From Hirundichthys speculiger (Eukaryota > Chordata > Actinopteri > Beloniformes > Exocoetidae), in NCBI GenBank assembly GCA_018398805.1, contig JAGFBZ010000171.1:322501-386500 (forward strand): a DNA stretch of 64,000 nucleotides, written 5' to 3'. Each line of letters opens with the position of its first letter. Positions within the stretch are counted from its first letter, which is position 1. The notes below the pieces were generated by a model. It had not been told where the DNA came from and made no database searches. It was given only the letters and a program-made list of their open reading frames with translations. This document shows positions 55,101-64,000 of the stretch, piece by piece. The position numbers and the translations under genes were made by a program.

Positions 55101-58100
55101 GGCAGGCAGCTGGGCTCGGGGCAGGCCGGCGGCGGCCGCACAAGGTGGCGCTCCATCTGGACGGGCCGCGGCGGCGAGGGGACGGCCGGCGGACTGCGCT
55201 TCATCATGTGAGAGCGCGGCGCGAGGCGGGAGGGCTGCGAGCAGGGGGACGCCGCCATCGCCGACATCATGAGGCCGCCGCCCACCCCGCCTCCCCCGTT
55301 GGAGGTGGGGATGGAGGAGGAGCTGTTCCTGGACGTCTGGTTCTTGCTGTTGCTGCGGATCTTGTTGCTGCGGCCTTTGGCCCCGCCCCCTCCACCGTGT
55401 CTGTGATTGGTCATGACTCCGCTGGCGTTCTCCTTCTCCCCGCCCTCCTTCCCCCCTCCTCCCCGGGTCCGTCCGTTGCGCGCCTCCTGTCCGTTGCTGC
55501 GCTGCTTCGCCATGAAGCTGTCGTGCTGTGAGCACGGCGGCGTCTGATTGGAGGAGAGGGGTGAGGGCGGCGGCAGGGAGGCGGAGTTTCTCCTGGTCCT
55601 GTCTGAGGAGGGCGGGTCCTCATCCTCCGCATCCATCGCTCCTCCTTTCCGTCCTCGGGATGGCACCTCTGCCCCGCCCCTCCGCCGCGCCTTGTCCCCA
55701 CCTCCCCCCGCCTGCTCCTCCTCCCGCTCCTCCTCCTCCCCCCTGCCCCCCTCCCCCTCTGACTCCTCGCTGGCGCTGAAGCCCAACTCGGCCAAACGCC
55801 GCTCCCTCTCGCGCTCGCTGCGACTCCGCTCCCTCTCAGCCCGGCCCCCGCTGCTGTTGCCGTAGGCGACCGGAGGAGGCGGCGGGGCGGGGGAGGACGA
55901 CGACGGAGAGGAGGCTCCTCCCCCTCCTTGCTCCGCCCTGAGAGAGTCATCAGAGTCGGACTCGGAGTCGGACTCTGAGCTGGAGGAGGACGAGGACGAG
56001 GATTCGGCCCGGCGCTCCAGCAGACACATCCTCTTGAAGCGCTCCAGCTTCTCTCGGTGGTGGGAGCGCTGGTCGGCGCTCGACGTCCCCCCGGCTCCTC
56101 CCCCTCCTCCGCCAGCGCCGCCCCCTCCGGGCTGAGAGGAGGAGCAGGAGGTGGAGGAGCCCGGCGGGCCTCCGGAGGCCCCCCCAGAGGAGGTGGGACC
56201 GTTGGATTCTCCCGACTCCTGTTTGGGTTTCTGAGGAGAGAACAGAGGACAGTGACTCTGGAGCCCCCTGCTGGTCGCACCAGGAACCACACCAAGACTG
56301 GAACCCCCCCCCCGTACAAACTTTATTTAAATAAAACTCCAGATTTAATTCTTTTGTCCCACCAGTGAACATGACATTAGGATTTATAAATAGAGACAAA
56401 TTACATCAGTCCAGTTCCAAAAACGTCAAACACGAATGTAAGCAGAATGCAATGGGACACATGTCCACCGCTTCTGACCCCTCCCCCAAGACAGGCCCCT
56501 CCCACACCTGAAGAACTCGGGGCGTCGTACCTTTTTGAGGCGTTTCTCGTGCGGTCCTTTCATCTGAAACAGAAAGAGAGAGTTCAAACCCAGTTAAACA
56601 GCTGTTCAACAGCTGTCCTGAGCGGGTCAGAGGTCAGAGGTCAGTCTGGAGACACCAGCACCACCAGGACGGTCTGGACCGACCCAGACCCGGACCCGGA
56701 CCCGGACCTGCAGGAGGTCCAGCTCAACCATCACCTCATGGAGGTTTGTGCCTGAACTGATCAGGATCTGTGTTCTTCAGGGCGTTAATTAATGTGACCT
56801 GGACCCAGGACCCCTCTAACCAGGACCAGGACCAGGAACCAGGACCCCTCTAACCAGGACCAGGATCAGGACCAGGACCCCTCTAACCAGGACCTGGACC
56901 AGGACCCCTCTAACCAGGACCAGGACCAGGGAGTGGCTCCTGGTCCAGGAAGTGGCTCCTGGTCCAGGAACAACCAGATGAGCATCTCACCTTCTTCTTG
57001 GCTCCGCCATCTGAAACCAGCTCCTTCTCCTTCTTCCTCTTGTGCCCCCCATCCACCCTGCCCCCCTCCTCCAGGGAAGGAGGGGCCTTCTTTTTCGGGG
57101 GAGGGTCATCGGTGAGCTTCCAGCGGCCCACCTCGCCGTTGTCGAGCCTGCGCTTCCCCGAGCCGTCCGCCACATCCTGGACAGAGACAGACAGAGATGG
57201 AGACATTACAGTTTCTGGACTACGGCGCCTGGAGGTTCATAATACGTGAATCTGCAACGCCGACGCCCTCAACGGGTCTGGATCCGAAGGAGTCCACAGT
57301 AGTGGACCATAGTGGCCCCTACCGAGAGTTCACTACCAAGAGTCCGCTACCAAGAATCCGCTGAGTCCACCACCCTGAGTCTACTGAACCCGCTACCATG
57401 AGTCCACTGAAACCGCTACAGAGAGTCTACTACCCTGAGTCACCGAGTCTGCTACCCTGAGTCCACCCCCTGAGCCCGCTACCATAAGTCCAGTACCATG
57501 AGTCCACTACCCTGAGCCTGCTACCATAAGTCCACTACCATGAGTCCGCTACCCTGAGTCCACCACCTTGAGCCCGCTACCATAGGTCCGCTACCCTGAG
57601 TCCACCACCTTGAGCCCGCTACCATAGGTCCGCTACCCTAAGTCCACCACCCTGAGCCCGCTACCATAAGTCTGCTACCATGAGTCCACCACCTTGAGCC
57701 CGCTACTCTGAGTCCACCAAGTCCACCACCCTGAGTCTACTGAACCTGCTACCATGAGTCCACTGAAACCGCTACAGAGAGTCTACTACCCTGAGTCACC
57801 GAGTCTGCTACCCTGAGTCCACCACCTTGAGCCCGCTACCATAAGTCCGGTACCATGAGTCCACTACCCTGAGCCTGCTACCATAAGTCCACTACCATAA
57901 ATCCGCTACCCTGAGTCTGCTACCCTGAGTCCACCACCCTGAGCCCGCTACCATAGGTCCGCTACCCTGAGTCCACCACCCTGAGCCCGCTACCATAGGT
58001 CCGCTACCCTGAGTCCACTACCTTGAGCCCGCTACCATGAGTCCACTACCCTGAGTCCACCACCCTGAGCCCGCTACCATAAGTCCGCTACCCTGAGCCC

Positions 58101-61100
58101 ACCACCCTGAGCCCGCTACCATAAGTCCGCTACCATGAGTCCCCTACCCTGAGTCCACCACCTTGAGCCCGCTACCATAAGTCCGCTACCCTGAGTCCGC
58201 AACCCTGAGTCCACCACCCTGAGCCCGCTACCGTAAGTCCACTACCCTGAGCCCACCACCCTGAGCCCGCTACCATAAGTTCGCTACCCTGAGCCCACCA
58301 CCCTGAGCCCGCTACCATAAGTCCGCTACCATGAGCCCCTACCCTGAGTCCACCACCTTGAGCCCGCTACCATAAGTCCGCTACCCTGAGTCCACCACCT
58401 TGAACCCGCTACCATAATTCCGCTACCCTGAGTCCACCACCCTGAGTCACGGAGTCCGCTACCATGAGTCTGCTACCCTGAGTCCGCAACCCTGAGTCCA
58501 CCACCCTGAGCCCGCTACCATAAGTCCGCTACCATGAGCCCACTACCCTGAGTCCACCACCTTGAACCCGCTACCATATTTCCGCTACACTGAGTCCACC
58601 ACCCTGAGCCCGCAACCATAAGTCCGCTACCATTAGTCCGCTACCCTGAGTCCACCACCTTGAGCCCGCTACCATGAGCCCGCTACCCTGAGTCCACGAA
58701 ATGTAGATCACATTAATATCAAAATTCCACTTGCTTTGAATAAATGAACCTGGTAAACATTGTCATCATAAAACGTTACCTTTAATTCTATTTTCTACGT
58801 AGACCGTGTTTAAGCAGTGGAAACATTTAGTTAAAAAGACAATGTTCCAAAATTTGTTATTTTAAAACAAACTTGCGATTTTGCAACGGAGTTTCTGCAT
58901 GAAGTTTCAACTTTCACTCAGATGATTTTATTTTCTCCGAAGACGAGAACGTTTCTCTTCTGGTTCCAGACTGGAAACCAGACCTGAACCCAAACCTTCT
59001 GGAGTCAGGTCTGGTTCCAGACTGGAAACCAGACCTTAACCTAAACCCTCTGGAGTCACCTTCAGACCGTGATTTGAAAGAACCAAGAATAAACCCAGAA
59101 CCTGCTCTTAAACCAGTTCCTGAGATTTCCCAGTTTCCTCCGTGTGTTTATAAAGTCTAACTGGACTTGATTAAACTGGTCCAACTCTCACCTTACTGGT
59201 TTTGCCCTCTTTGTGGCACTTGGGACACTCCCAGCAGTTCGGGATCTCATCGTTGATGATTCCTTCAGCTTTGCCCATCTGAGGAGGAAACACAGCAAAC
59301 ATGTGACCAGTCTGACCAGTGCAGCTCTCCCACAGCTCCCAGTAAAGAACCCAGCCTAAATAATTAAGGCAAGTTCTTGAGTTAATGACCAGAACCAGGA
59401 GGACGTCAACTCCATCTGCTCTGCACCACTGACAAGAAACCCAGCTGGTTCTGGTTCTGCAACAGTTCTTTTAGTTTCAGACAGCCAACCCTAGAGAGTC
59501 CCAGTATGGAAGCAGGGAGACTGGTACGATTGGTTAAAGAAATCTGGCAGGGATTATGGTGACCAACCAGAACATTAGTCGTGTTTTCATCAGCAGGGGT
59601 CTGGACTGAAGACCCCAACAGACCAGACCTGGAAGGGTAGGGGACCAGATCTAGAAGGGTAGAGGGTTGGATGTAGAATGGTAGAGGGTCGGATCTGGAA
59701 GGGTTGAGGTTTGGATCTGGAAGGGTTGAGGGTCGGATCTGGAAGGAGACCGGATCTAGAATGGTAGAAAGTCGGATCTAGAAGGGTAGAGGGTCGGATC
59801 TGGAAGGGTAGAAGGTCAGATCTAGAAGGAGACCGGATCTAGAAGGGTAGAGGGTCGGCTGTAGAACGGTAGAGGGTCGGATCTGGAAGGAGTCCGGATC
59901 TAGAAAGGTAGAAAGTCGGATCTAGAAGGGTAGAGGGTCGGATCTGGAAGGGTAGAAGGTCAGATCTAGAAGGAGACCGGATCTAGAAGGGTAGAGGGTC
60001 GGATGTAGAAGGGTAGAGGGTCGGATATAGAAGGAGACCGGATCTAGAAGGGTAGAGGGTTGGATCTGGAAGGGTAGAGGGTCAGATCTAGAAGGAGACC
60101 GGATCTAGAAGGGTAGAGGATTGGATGTAGAAGGGTAGAGGGTCAGATCTAGAAAGAGACCGGATCTAGAAGGGTAGAGGGTCGGATGTAGAAGGGTAGA
60201 GGGTCGGATCTGGAAGGGTAGAGGGTCAGATCTGGAAGGGTAGAGGGTCAGATCTAGAAAGAGACCGGATCTAGAGGGTAGAGGGTCGGATGTAGAAGGG
60301 TAGAGGGTCGGATCTGGAAGGGTAGAGGGTCAGATCTGGAAGGGTAGAGGGTCAGATAGAAGGAGACCGGATCTAGAGGGTAGAGGGTCGGATGTAGAAG
60401 GATTGAGGGTAGGATCTGGATGGAGACCGGATCTAGAAGGGTAGAGGGTCGGATCTTGGAGGATAGGGGGTCGGATCTAGGAGGGTAGGGGGTCGGATCT
60501 AGAAGGGTAGGGGGTCAGATCTAGGAGGGTAGGGGGTCGGATCTAGGAGGGTAGGGGGTCGGATCTAGAAGGGTAGGGGGTCGGATCTAGGAGGGTAGGG
60601 GGTCGGATCTAGGAGGGTAGGAGGTCGGATCTAGGAGGGTAGGGGGTCAGATCTAGAAGGGTAGGGGTCGGATCTAGGAGGGTAGGAGGTCGGATCTAGG
60701 AGGGTAGGGGGTTGGATCTAGGAGGGTAGGGGGTCAGATCTAGAAGGGTAGGAGGTCGGATCTAGGAGGGTAGGGGGTCGGATCTAGGAGGGTAGGGGGT
60801 CTGATCTAGAAGGGTAGAAGGGGGTCGGATCTAGGAGGGTAGGAGGTCGGATCTAGGAGGGTAGGGGGTCGGATCTAGGAGGGTAGGAGGTCGGATCTAG
60901 GAGGGTAGGGGGTCGGATCTAGGAGGGTAGGGGGTCAGATGTAGGAGGGTAGGGGATCGGATCTAGGAGGGTAGGGGGTCAGATCTAGAAGGGTAGGAGG
61001 TCGGATCTAGGAGGGTAGGGGGTCAGATCTAGAAGGGTAGGGGGTCGGATCTAGAAGGGTAGGGGGTCGGATCTAGGAGGGTAGGGGATCGGATCTAGGA

Positions 61101-63528
61101 GGGTAGGGGGTCAGATCTAGGAGGGTAGGGGGTCGGATCTAGGAGGGTAAGGGGGTCGGATCTGGAGGGTAGGAGGTCGGAGGGTAGGGGGTCGGATCTA
61201 GGAGGGTAGGAGGTCGGATCTAGGAGGGTAGGAGGTCGGATCTAGGAGGGTAGGGGGTCGGATCTAGGAGGGTAGGGGGTCGGATCTAGGGGTAGGGGTC
61301 GATCTAGGAGGGTAGGGTGGTCGGATCTAGTAGGGTAGGGGGTCGGATCTAGAAGGGTAGGGGGGTCGGATCTAGGAGGGTAGGGGGTCGGATCTAGGAG
61401 GGTAGGGGGTCGGATCTAGGAGGGTAGGGGGTCGGATCTAGAAGGGTAGGGGGTCGGATCTAGAAGGGTAGAGGGTTGGATGTAGAATGGTAGAGGGTCG
61501 GATCTGGAAGGGTTGAGGTTTGGATCTGGAAGGGTTGAGGGTCGGATCTGGAAGGAGACCGGATCTAGAATGGTAGAAAGTCGGATCTAGAAGGGTAGAG
61601 GGTCGGATCTGGAAGGGTAGAAGGTCAGATCTAGAAGGAGACCGGATCTAGAAGGGTTAGTAGAGGGTCGGGTTGTTTAGGGTTTTAGAGGGTCGGATCT
61701 GGAAGGAGTCCGGATCTAGAAGGGTAGAAAGTCGGATCTAGAAGGGTAGAGGGTCGGATCTGGAGGGTAGAAGGTCAGATCTAGAAGGAGACCGGATCTA
61801 GAAGGGGGTAGAGGGTCGGATGTAGAAGGGTTAGAGGGTCGGAGATCTAGAAGGAGACCGGATCTAGAGGGTTAGAGGGTTCGGATGGGAAGGGTTAGAG
61901 GGTCAGATCTAGAAGGAGACCGGATCTAGAAGGGTAGAGGGATTGGAGGTAGGAAGGGTAGAGGGTCAGGATCTAGAGAAGGGAGACCGGATCTGAGAGG
62001 GTAGAGGGTCGGATCGGATCTAGAAGGGTCGGAGAGGGGGATCTAGGGGAGGGATCTGGAGGGAGAGGGTCGGATCTAGGGAGGGTGGAAGGGTAGAGGG
62101 ATCAGATCTAGAAGGAGGGTCGGATCGGAATCTAGAGGGTAGGAGGGATTAGGGATCTAGGAGGGTAGGGGTCGGATCTAGGAAGGGTAGGGGTCGGATC
62201 TAGGTAGGGTAGGGGGTCGGATCTAGGGTAGGGGGTCGGATCTAGAAGGGTAGGGGTCGGATCTAGAGGGTAGGGAGGGTCGGTAGGATCTAGGAGGGAG
62301 GATCTGGAAGGGGGGGTCGGTCGGATCTAGGAGGGTAGGGGGGATCTAGGAGGGTAGGGGGTCGGAGGGGATCTAGGAGGGTAGGGGGTCGGATCTAGGA
62401 AGGGGGGTTAGGGGTCGGATCTAGGAGGGTAGGGGGGTCGGGATCTAGGAAGGGTAGGGGAGGGTAGGGGGTCGGATCTAGGAGGGTAGGGGGTCGGATC
62501 TAGGAGGGTAGGAGTCGGATCTAGGAGGGTAGGGGGGGTAGGGGGTCGGAGGTCTAGAAGGGTAGGGATCTAGGGGGGGTCGGATCTAGGAGGGTAGGGG
62601 GGGTCGGATCTAGGAGGGTAGGGGGTCGGTCGAGGGTAGGTCGGGGGGTAGGATCTAGAAGGGTAGGGGGGGATCGGATCTAGGAGGGTAGGGGGTCGGA
62701 TCTAGGAGGGTAGGGGGGGTAGGAGGGTAGGGGGTCGGATCTAGGAGGAGGGTAGGGGGTCGGATCTAGAAGGGTAGGGGGGATCTAGGAGGGTAGGGTA
62801 GGGGTCGGATCTAGGAGGGTAGGGGGTCGGATCTAGGAGGGGTAGGGGGTCGGATCTAGGAGGGTAGGGGGTCGGATCTAGGAGGGTAGGGGGTCGGATC
62901 GAGGAGGGTAGGGGGTCGGATCTAGGAGGGTAGGGGGATCGGATCTAGAAGGGTAGGGGGTCGGATCTAGAAGGGTAGGAGGTCGGATCTAGGAGGGTAG
63001 GGGGTCTGATCTAGGAGTGATGGCCTGAGCAGAACATCTGGACTCGTCAGCCCTGGAACTGATCGTTCCTGGTAACAGAGACACGCATCAACTGGTTCAG
63101 GGCCTCTGAAACTGGACCGGACCCTGGTTGATGGAAACTGTTGGGTCTCGTCTGTGTGGAGACATGAGGAGGAACTAAAGAAAGGACTGAAGTTTAGATG
63201 AGACAGAGACCGTCTCAGCCGGTCAGTTTGTCTTTGGTTTGTTCTTAATTAGCAGCGTGTTCAAAGACACGACGGACGAATCCTGACAGGATACAGTTAA
63301 AACAACAACAACAGTAATAACAGGGTTTAGGGGTCAGGGGTCCCGCTGATTTGGGGAGCAGGTTTCAGGTGATGGAACACGGACCTTCAGGCAGTTCGGG
63401 TGGATGATCTCGTTGCAGATGGTACACTCCATCAGACACAGGCTGAACTTGTCCTCCGGTGAGTCCACCGTGTCCTCCTTTCCCGCCTCTCCACACGCAA
63501 AACACACGGCTGTGTGAGGCAACACCGG
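51900..63528 (-). CDS. fbxl19: fbxl19, F-box and leucine-rich repeat protein 19 (partial; 5' exons outside window)
   Basis: FBXL19 is a KDM2-related protein without the demethylase domain. It has a CXXC zinc finger that binds CpG islands, a PHD finger, an F-box that joins SCF ubiquitin ligase, and C-terminal leucine-rich repeats. Nine coding exons are visible (63528-63385, 59278-59192, 57176-56991, 56563-56531, 56230-54984, 54874-54711, 52833-52672, 52584-52363, 52150-51900). They total 2496 nt, in phase, giving 831 codons and stop. Visible: PHD cysteines in [29 protein letters not shown] and [24 protein letters not shown]-box [32 protein letters not shown]; LRRs such as [13 protein letters not shown] and [11 protein letters not shown]; and the C-terminal LLKNS (human LLLKDS). 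The CXXC exon should lie right of 63528. Low-complexity Ser, Gly and acidic runs make it longer than the human protein. I prefer FBXL19 over KDM2A/KDM2B because of the RFKRMC segment and the terminus. Confidence 0.95.
52150..52362. repeat. tandem duplication in the last fbxl19 intron
   Basis: Two copies of a roughly 51-bp segment with ACACCGTTACAGCGTTACCA and CGGCAACCAC, at about 52159 and 52198. Otherwise unique. Confidence 0.7.
52363..52584 (-). CDS. fbxl19: fbxl19 LRR exon
   Basis: 222 nt. [18 protein letters not shown], then [34 protein letters not shown] and SLTYINLAG. Donor GTACGACA. Confidence 0.95.
52672..52833 (-). CDS. fbxl19: fbxl19 LRR exon
   Basis: 162 nt. [18 protein letters not shown] to [17 protein letters not shown]. 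Human FBXL19 has LRELLLPPPDTK at this place. The upstream intron is a 1.6-kb repeat array. Confidence 0.94.
52850..54470. repeat. 1.6-kb GACACGTCAGAGACGGA array, fbxl19 intron
   Basis: Mixed units of GACGGACACGTCAGAGACG and GTCAACAGAGACGGAGAC, with 6-bp sub-units. A higher-order repeat is visible: a block at about 53520-53760 recurs near 54170-54410. Open frames reach 481 codons on the plus strand but are repeat-derived. Confidence 0.95.
54552..54705. repeat. minisatellite, 15-bp unit GGACGGAGGGAACGT, fbxl19 intron
   Basis: Ten copies of a 15-bp unit, two with ACAT and one short by a base, ending about 6 nt from the donor of exon 54711-54874. Confidence 0.95.
54711..54874 (-). CDS. fbxl19: fbxl19 exon after the F-box
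   Basis: 164 nt. [47 protein letters not shown]. The 15-bp GGACGGAGGGAACGT array starts within 10 nt of its donor. Confidence 0.96.
54984..56230 (-). CDS. fbxl19: fbxl19 large central exon with F-box
   Basis: 1247 nt from CTCTCCTCAG to donor GTCAGTGG. Begins [16 protein letters not shown], holds [16 protein letters not shown], a run of ten serines with acidic residues, several Gly-rich tracts, the conserved [16 protein letters not shown], and the F-box [20 protein letters not shown]. The last Trp codon is split across the intron. The central low-complexity part is presumably disordered. Confidence 0.95.
56531..56563 (-). CDS. fbxl19: fbxl19 microexon
   Basis: 33 nt, [11 protein letters not shown], between CTGTTTCAG and GTACGACG. 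Corresponds to VKGGRERHLKK in human. Confidence 0.9.
56800..56965. repeat. GACCAGGACCCCTCTAACCAG array, fbxl19 intron
   Basis: Several irregular copies of AGGACCCCTCTAACCAGGAC with ACCAGG extensions. Confidence 0.88.
56991..57176 (-). CDS. fbxl19: fbxl19 basic linker exon
   Basis: 186 nt. [50 protein letters not shown]. Lys/Arg clusters resemble nuclear localisation signals. Confidence 0.93.
57300..58698. repeat. 1.4-kb compound minisatellite, fbxl19 intron
   Basis: Units of about 14 bp (CTGAGTCCACCAC, TTGAGCCCGCTAC, CATAAGTCCGCTAC) combine into a higher-order unit of about 42 bp. Confidence 0.93.
58699..59191. other. fbxl19 intron, unique part
   Basis: AT-rich with a duplicated GGTTCCAGACTGGAAACCAG (about 58961 and 59010), itself an inverted repeat. 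Confidence 0.55.
59192..59278 (-). CDS. fbxl19: fbxl19 PHD finger exon 2
   Basis: 87 nt. [29 protein letters not shown]. It carries the last cysteine pair of the PHD finger (CWECPKC). Confidence 0.96.
59625..63018. repeat. 3.4-kb G-rich minisatellite, 22-bp unit, fbxl19 PHD intron
   Basis: Units of GGGTAGGGGGTCGGATCTAG plus GA, with related GGTAGAGGGTCGGATCTGGA and GAAGGAGACCGGATCTAGAA forms. The opening 200 bp (59652-59850) recur at about 61461-61655 with the same variant order, so the array is a duplicated 1.8-kb block whose second half has many small indels. G runs are on the plus (template) strand. Confidence 0.95.
63019..63384. other. fbxl19 intron, unique part next to the PHD exon
   Basis: Mixed sequence with an AACAACAACAACAGTAATAA tract near 63302 and nothing else recognised. 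Confidence 0.5.
63385..63528 (-). CDS. fbxl19: fbxl19 PHD finger exon 1
   Basis: 144 nt. [41 protein letters not shown]. Contains C-x2-C, C-x2-C and H-x2-C of a C4HC3 PHD finger. The donor GTCCGTGT is atypical after GT. Upstream exons are outside the window. Confidence 0.95.
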
Positions 63529-63654
63529 CTGGAGACACAAGAGGACACAAGAGGACACCAGCTGACATCAAAGACAAAGACCCCAAACATCAGAACAGCT
63601 CTGCTGCTCTTATTCTAAACCGTTCGTCTGTTCCAGTAAACCTGTAACGTCTTT

Positions 63655-64000
63655 ATAAAACAGAAGCCTGGATGAGGAGCTGTTGGTTTCAAAACAAAAG
63701 CCTGGATGAGGTGCTGTTGGTTTCAAAACAAAAGCCTGGATGAGGTGCTGTTGGTTTCAAAATAAAAGCCTGGATGAGGTGCTGTTGGTTTCAAAACAAA
63801 AGCCTGGATGAGGTGCTGTTGGTTTCAAAACAAAAGCCTGGATGAGGTGCTGTTGGTTTCAAAACAAAAGCCTGGATGAGGTGCTGTTGGTTTCAAAACA
63901 AAAGCCTGGATGAGGTGCTGTTGGTTTCAAAACAAAAGCCTGAACGAGGTGCTGTTGGTTTCAAAACAAAAGCCTGGATGAGGTGCTGTTGTTTTCAAAA
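63655..64000. repeat. minisatellite, 34-bp unit, running off the right edge
   Basis: About ten copies of a 34-bp unit with core CAAAAGCCTGGATGAGGTGC and TGTTGGTTTC. Substitutions are few. It lies in the fbxl19 intron upstream of the PHD exon. Confidence 0.95.

Overview
This is nuclear DNA from a vertebrate, most probably a teleost fish. It holds three multi-exon protein-coding genes, all on the minus strand, with GT..AG introns: socs7 (5' part and SH2 start, gene continues off the left edge), kpnb1 (importin beta-1, complete coding region in 21 exons) and fbxl19 (PHD, F-box and leucine-rich-repeat part; the exons coding for the N-terminus lie off the right edge). The fish assignment is an inference from compact genes, piscine-style hAT-like repeats and extreme minisatellite content; the species cannot be named from the sequence. 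Exons were placed by eye, by matching remembered vertebrate proteins and checking that splice sites and reading phases join. No alignment was run.

Layout: 1-13512 socs7, six visible coding exons separated by introns made almost entirely of tandem repeats. 13513-13760 GC-rich socs7 5' region. 13761-14590 AT-rich spacer. 14590-19960 a 5.4-kb minisatellite with a 19-bp unit. 19960-23690 spacer plus the probable kpnb1 3' UTR, a GC-rich island of unclear identity and a foldback element. 23691-45863 kpnb1. 45864-46255 kpnb1 promoter region. 46255-51899 spacer and fbxl19 downstream region with several arrays. 51900-63528 fbxl19. 63655-64000 the start of another array that runs off the edge.

By my tally roughly 27 kb of the 64 kb (about 40%) is tandem repeat in more than 25 unrelated arrays, nearly all intronic. 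Most of the long open reading frames in the window are products of these arrays and not genes. Interspersed elements include two copies, in opposite orientation, of a roughly 1-kb hAT-like element in kpnb1 introns, a separate hAT-like element with visible target-site duplication, and a foldback element.

The coding sequences show three apparent reading-frame breaks (one in kpnb1 exon 13, two in socs7). At least two lie at or beside G/C runs, so consensus error is more likely than gene death. The importin, the SOCS adaptor and the chromatin/ubiquitin-ligase protein are not a functional cluster; they are linked only by position. I did not find a convincing new biological system. The observations most worth checking are the inverted transposon pair bracketing nine kpnb1 exons, the 95-nt G/C homopolymer forming the polypyrimidine tract of kpnb1 intron 2, and the near-duplicated, progressively noisy G-rich array in fbxl19.
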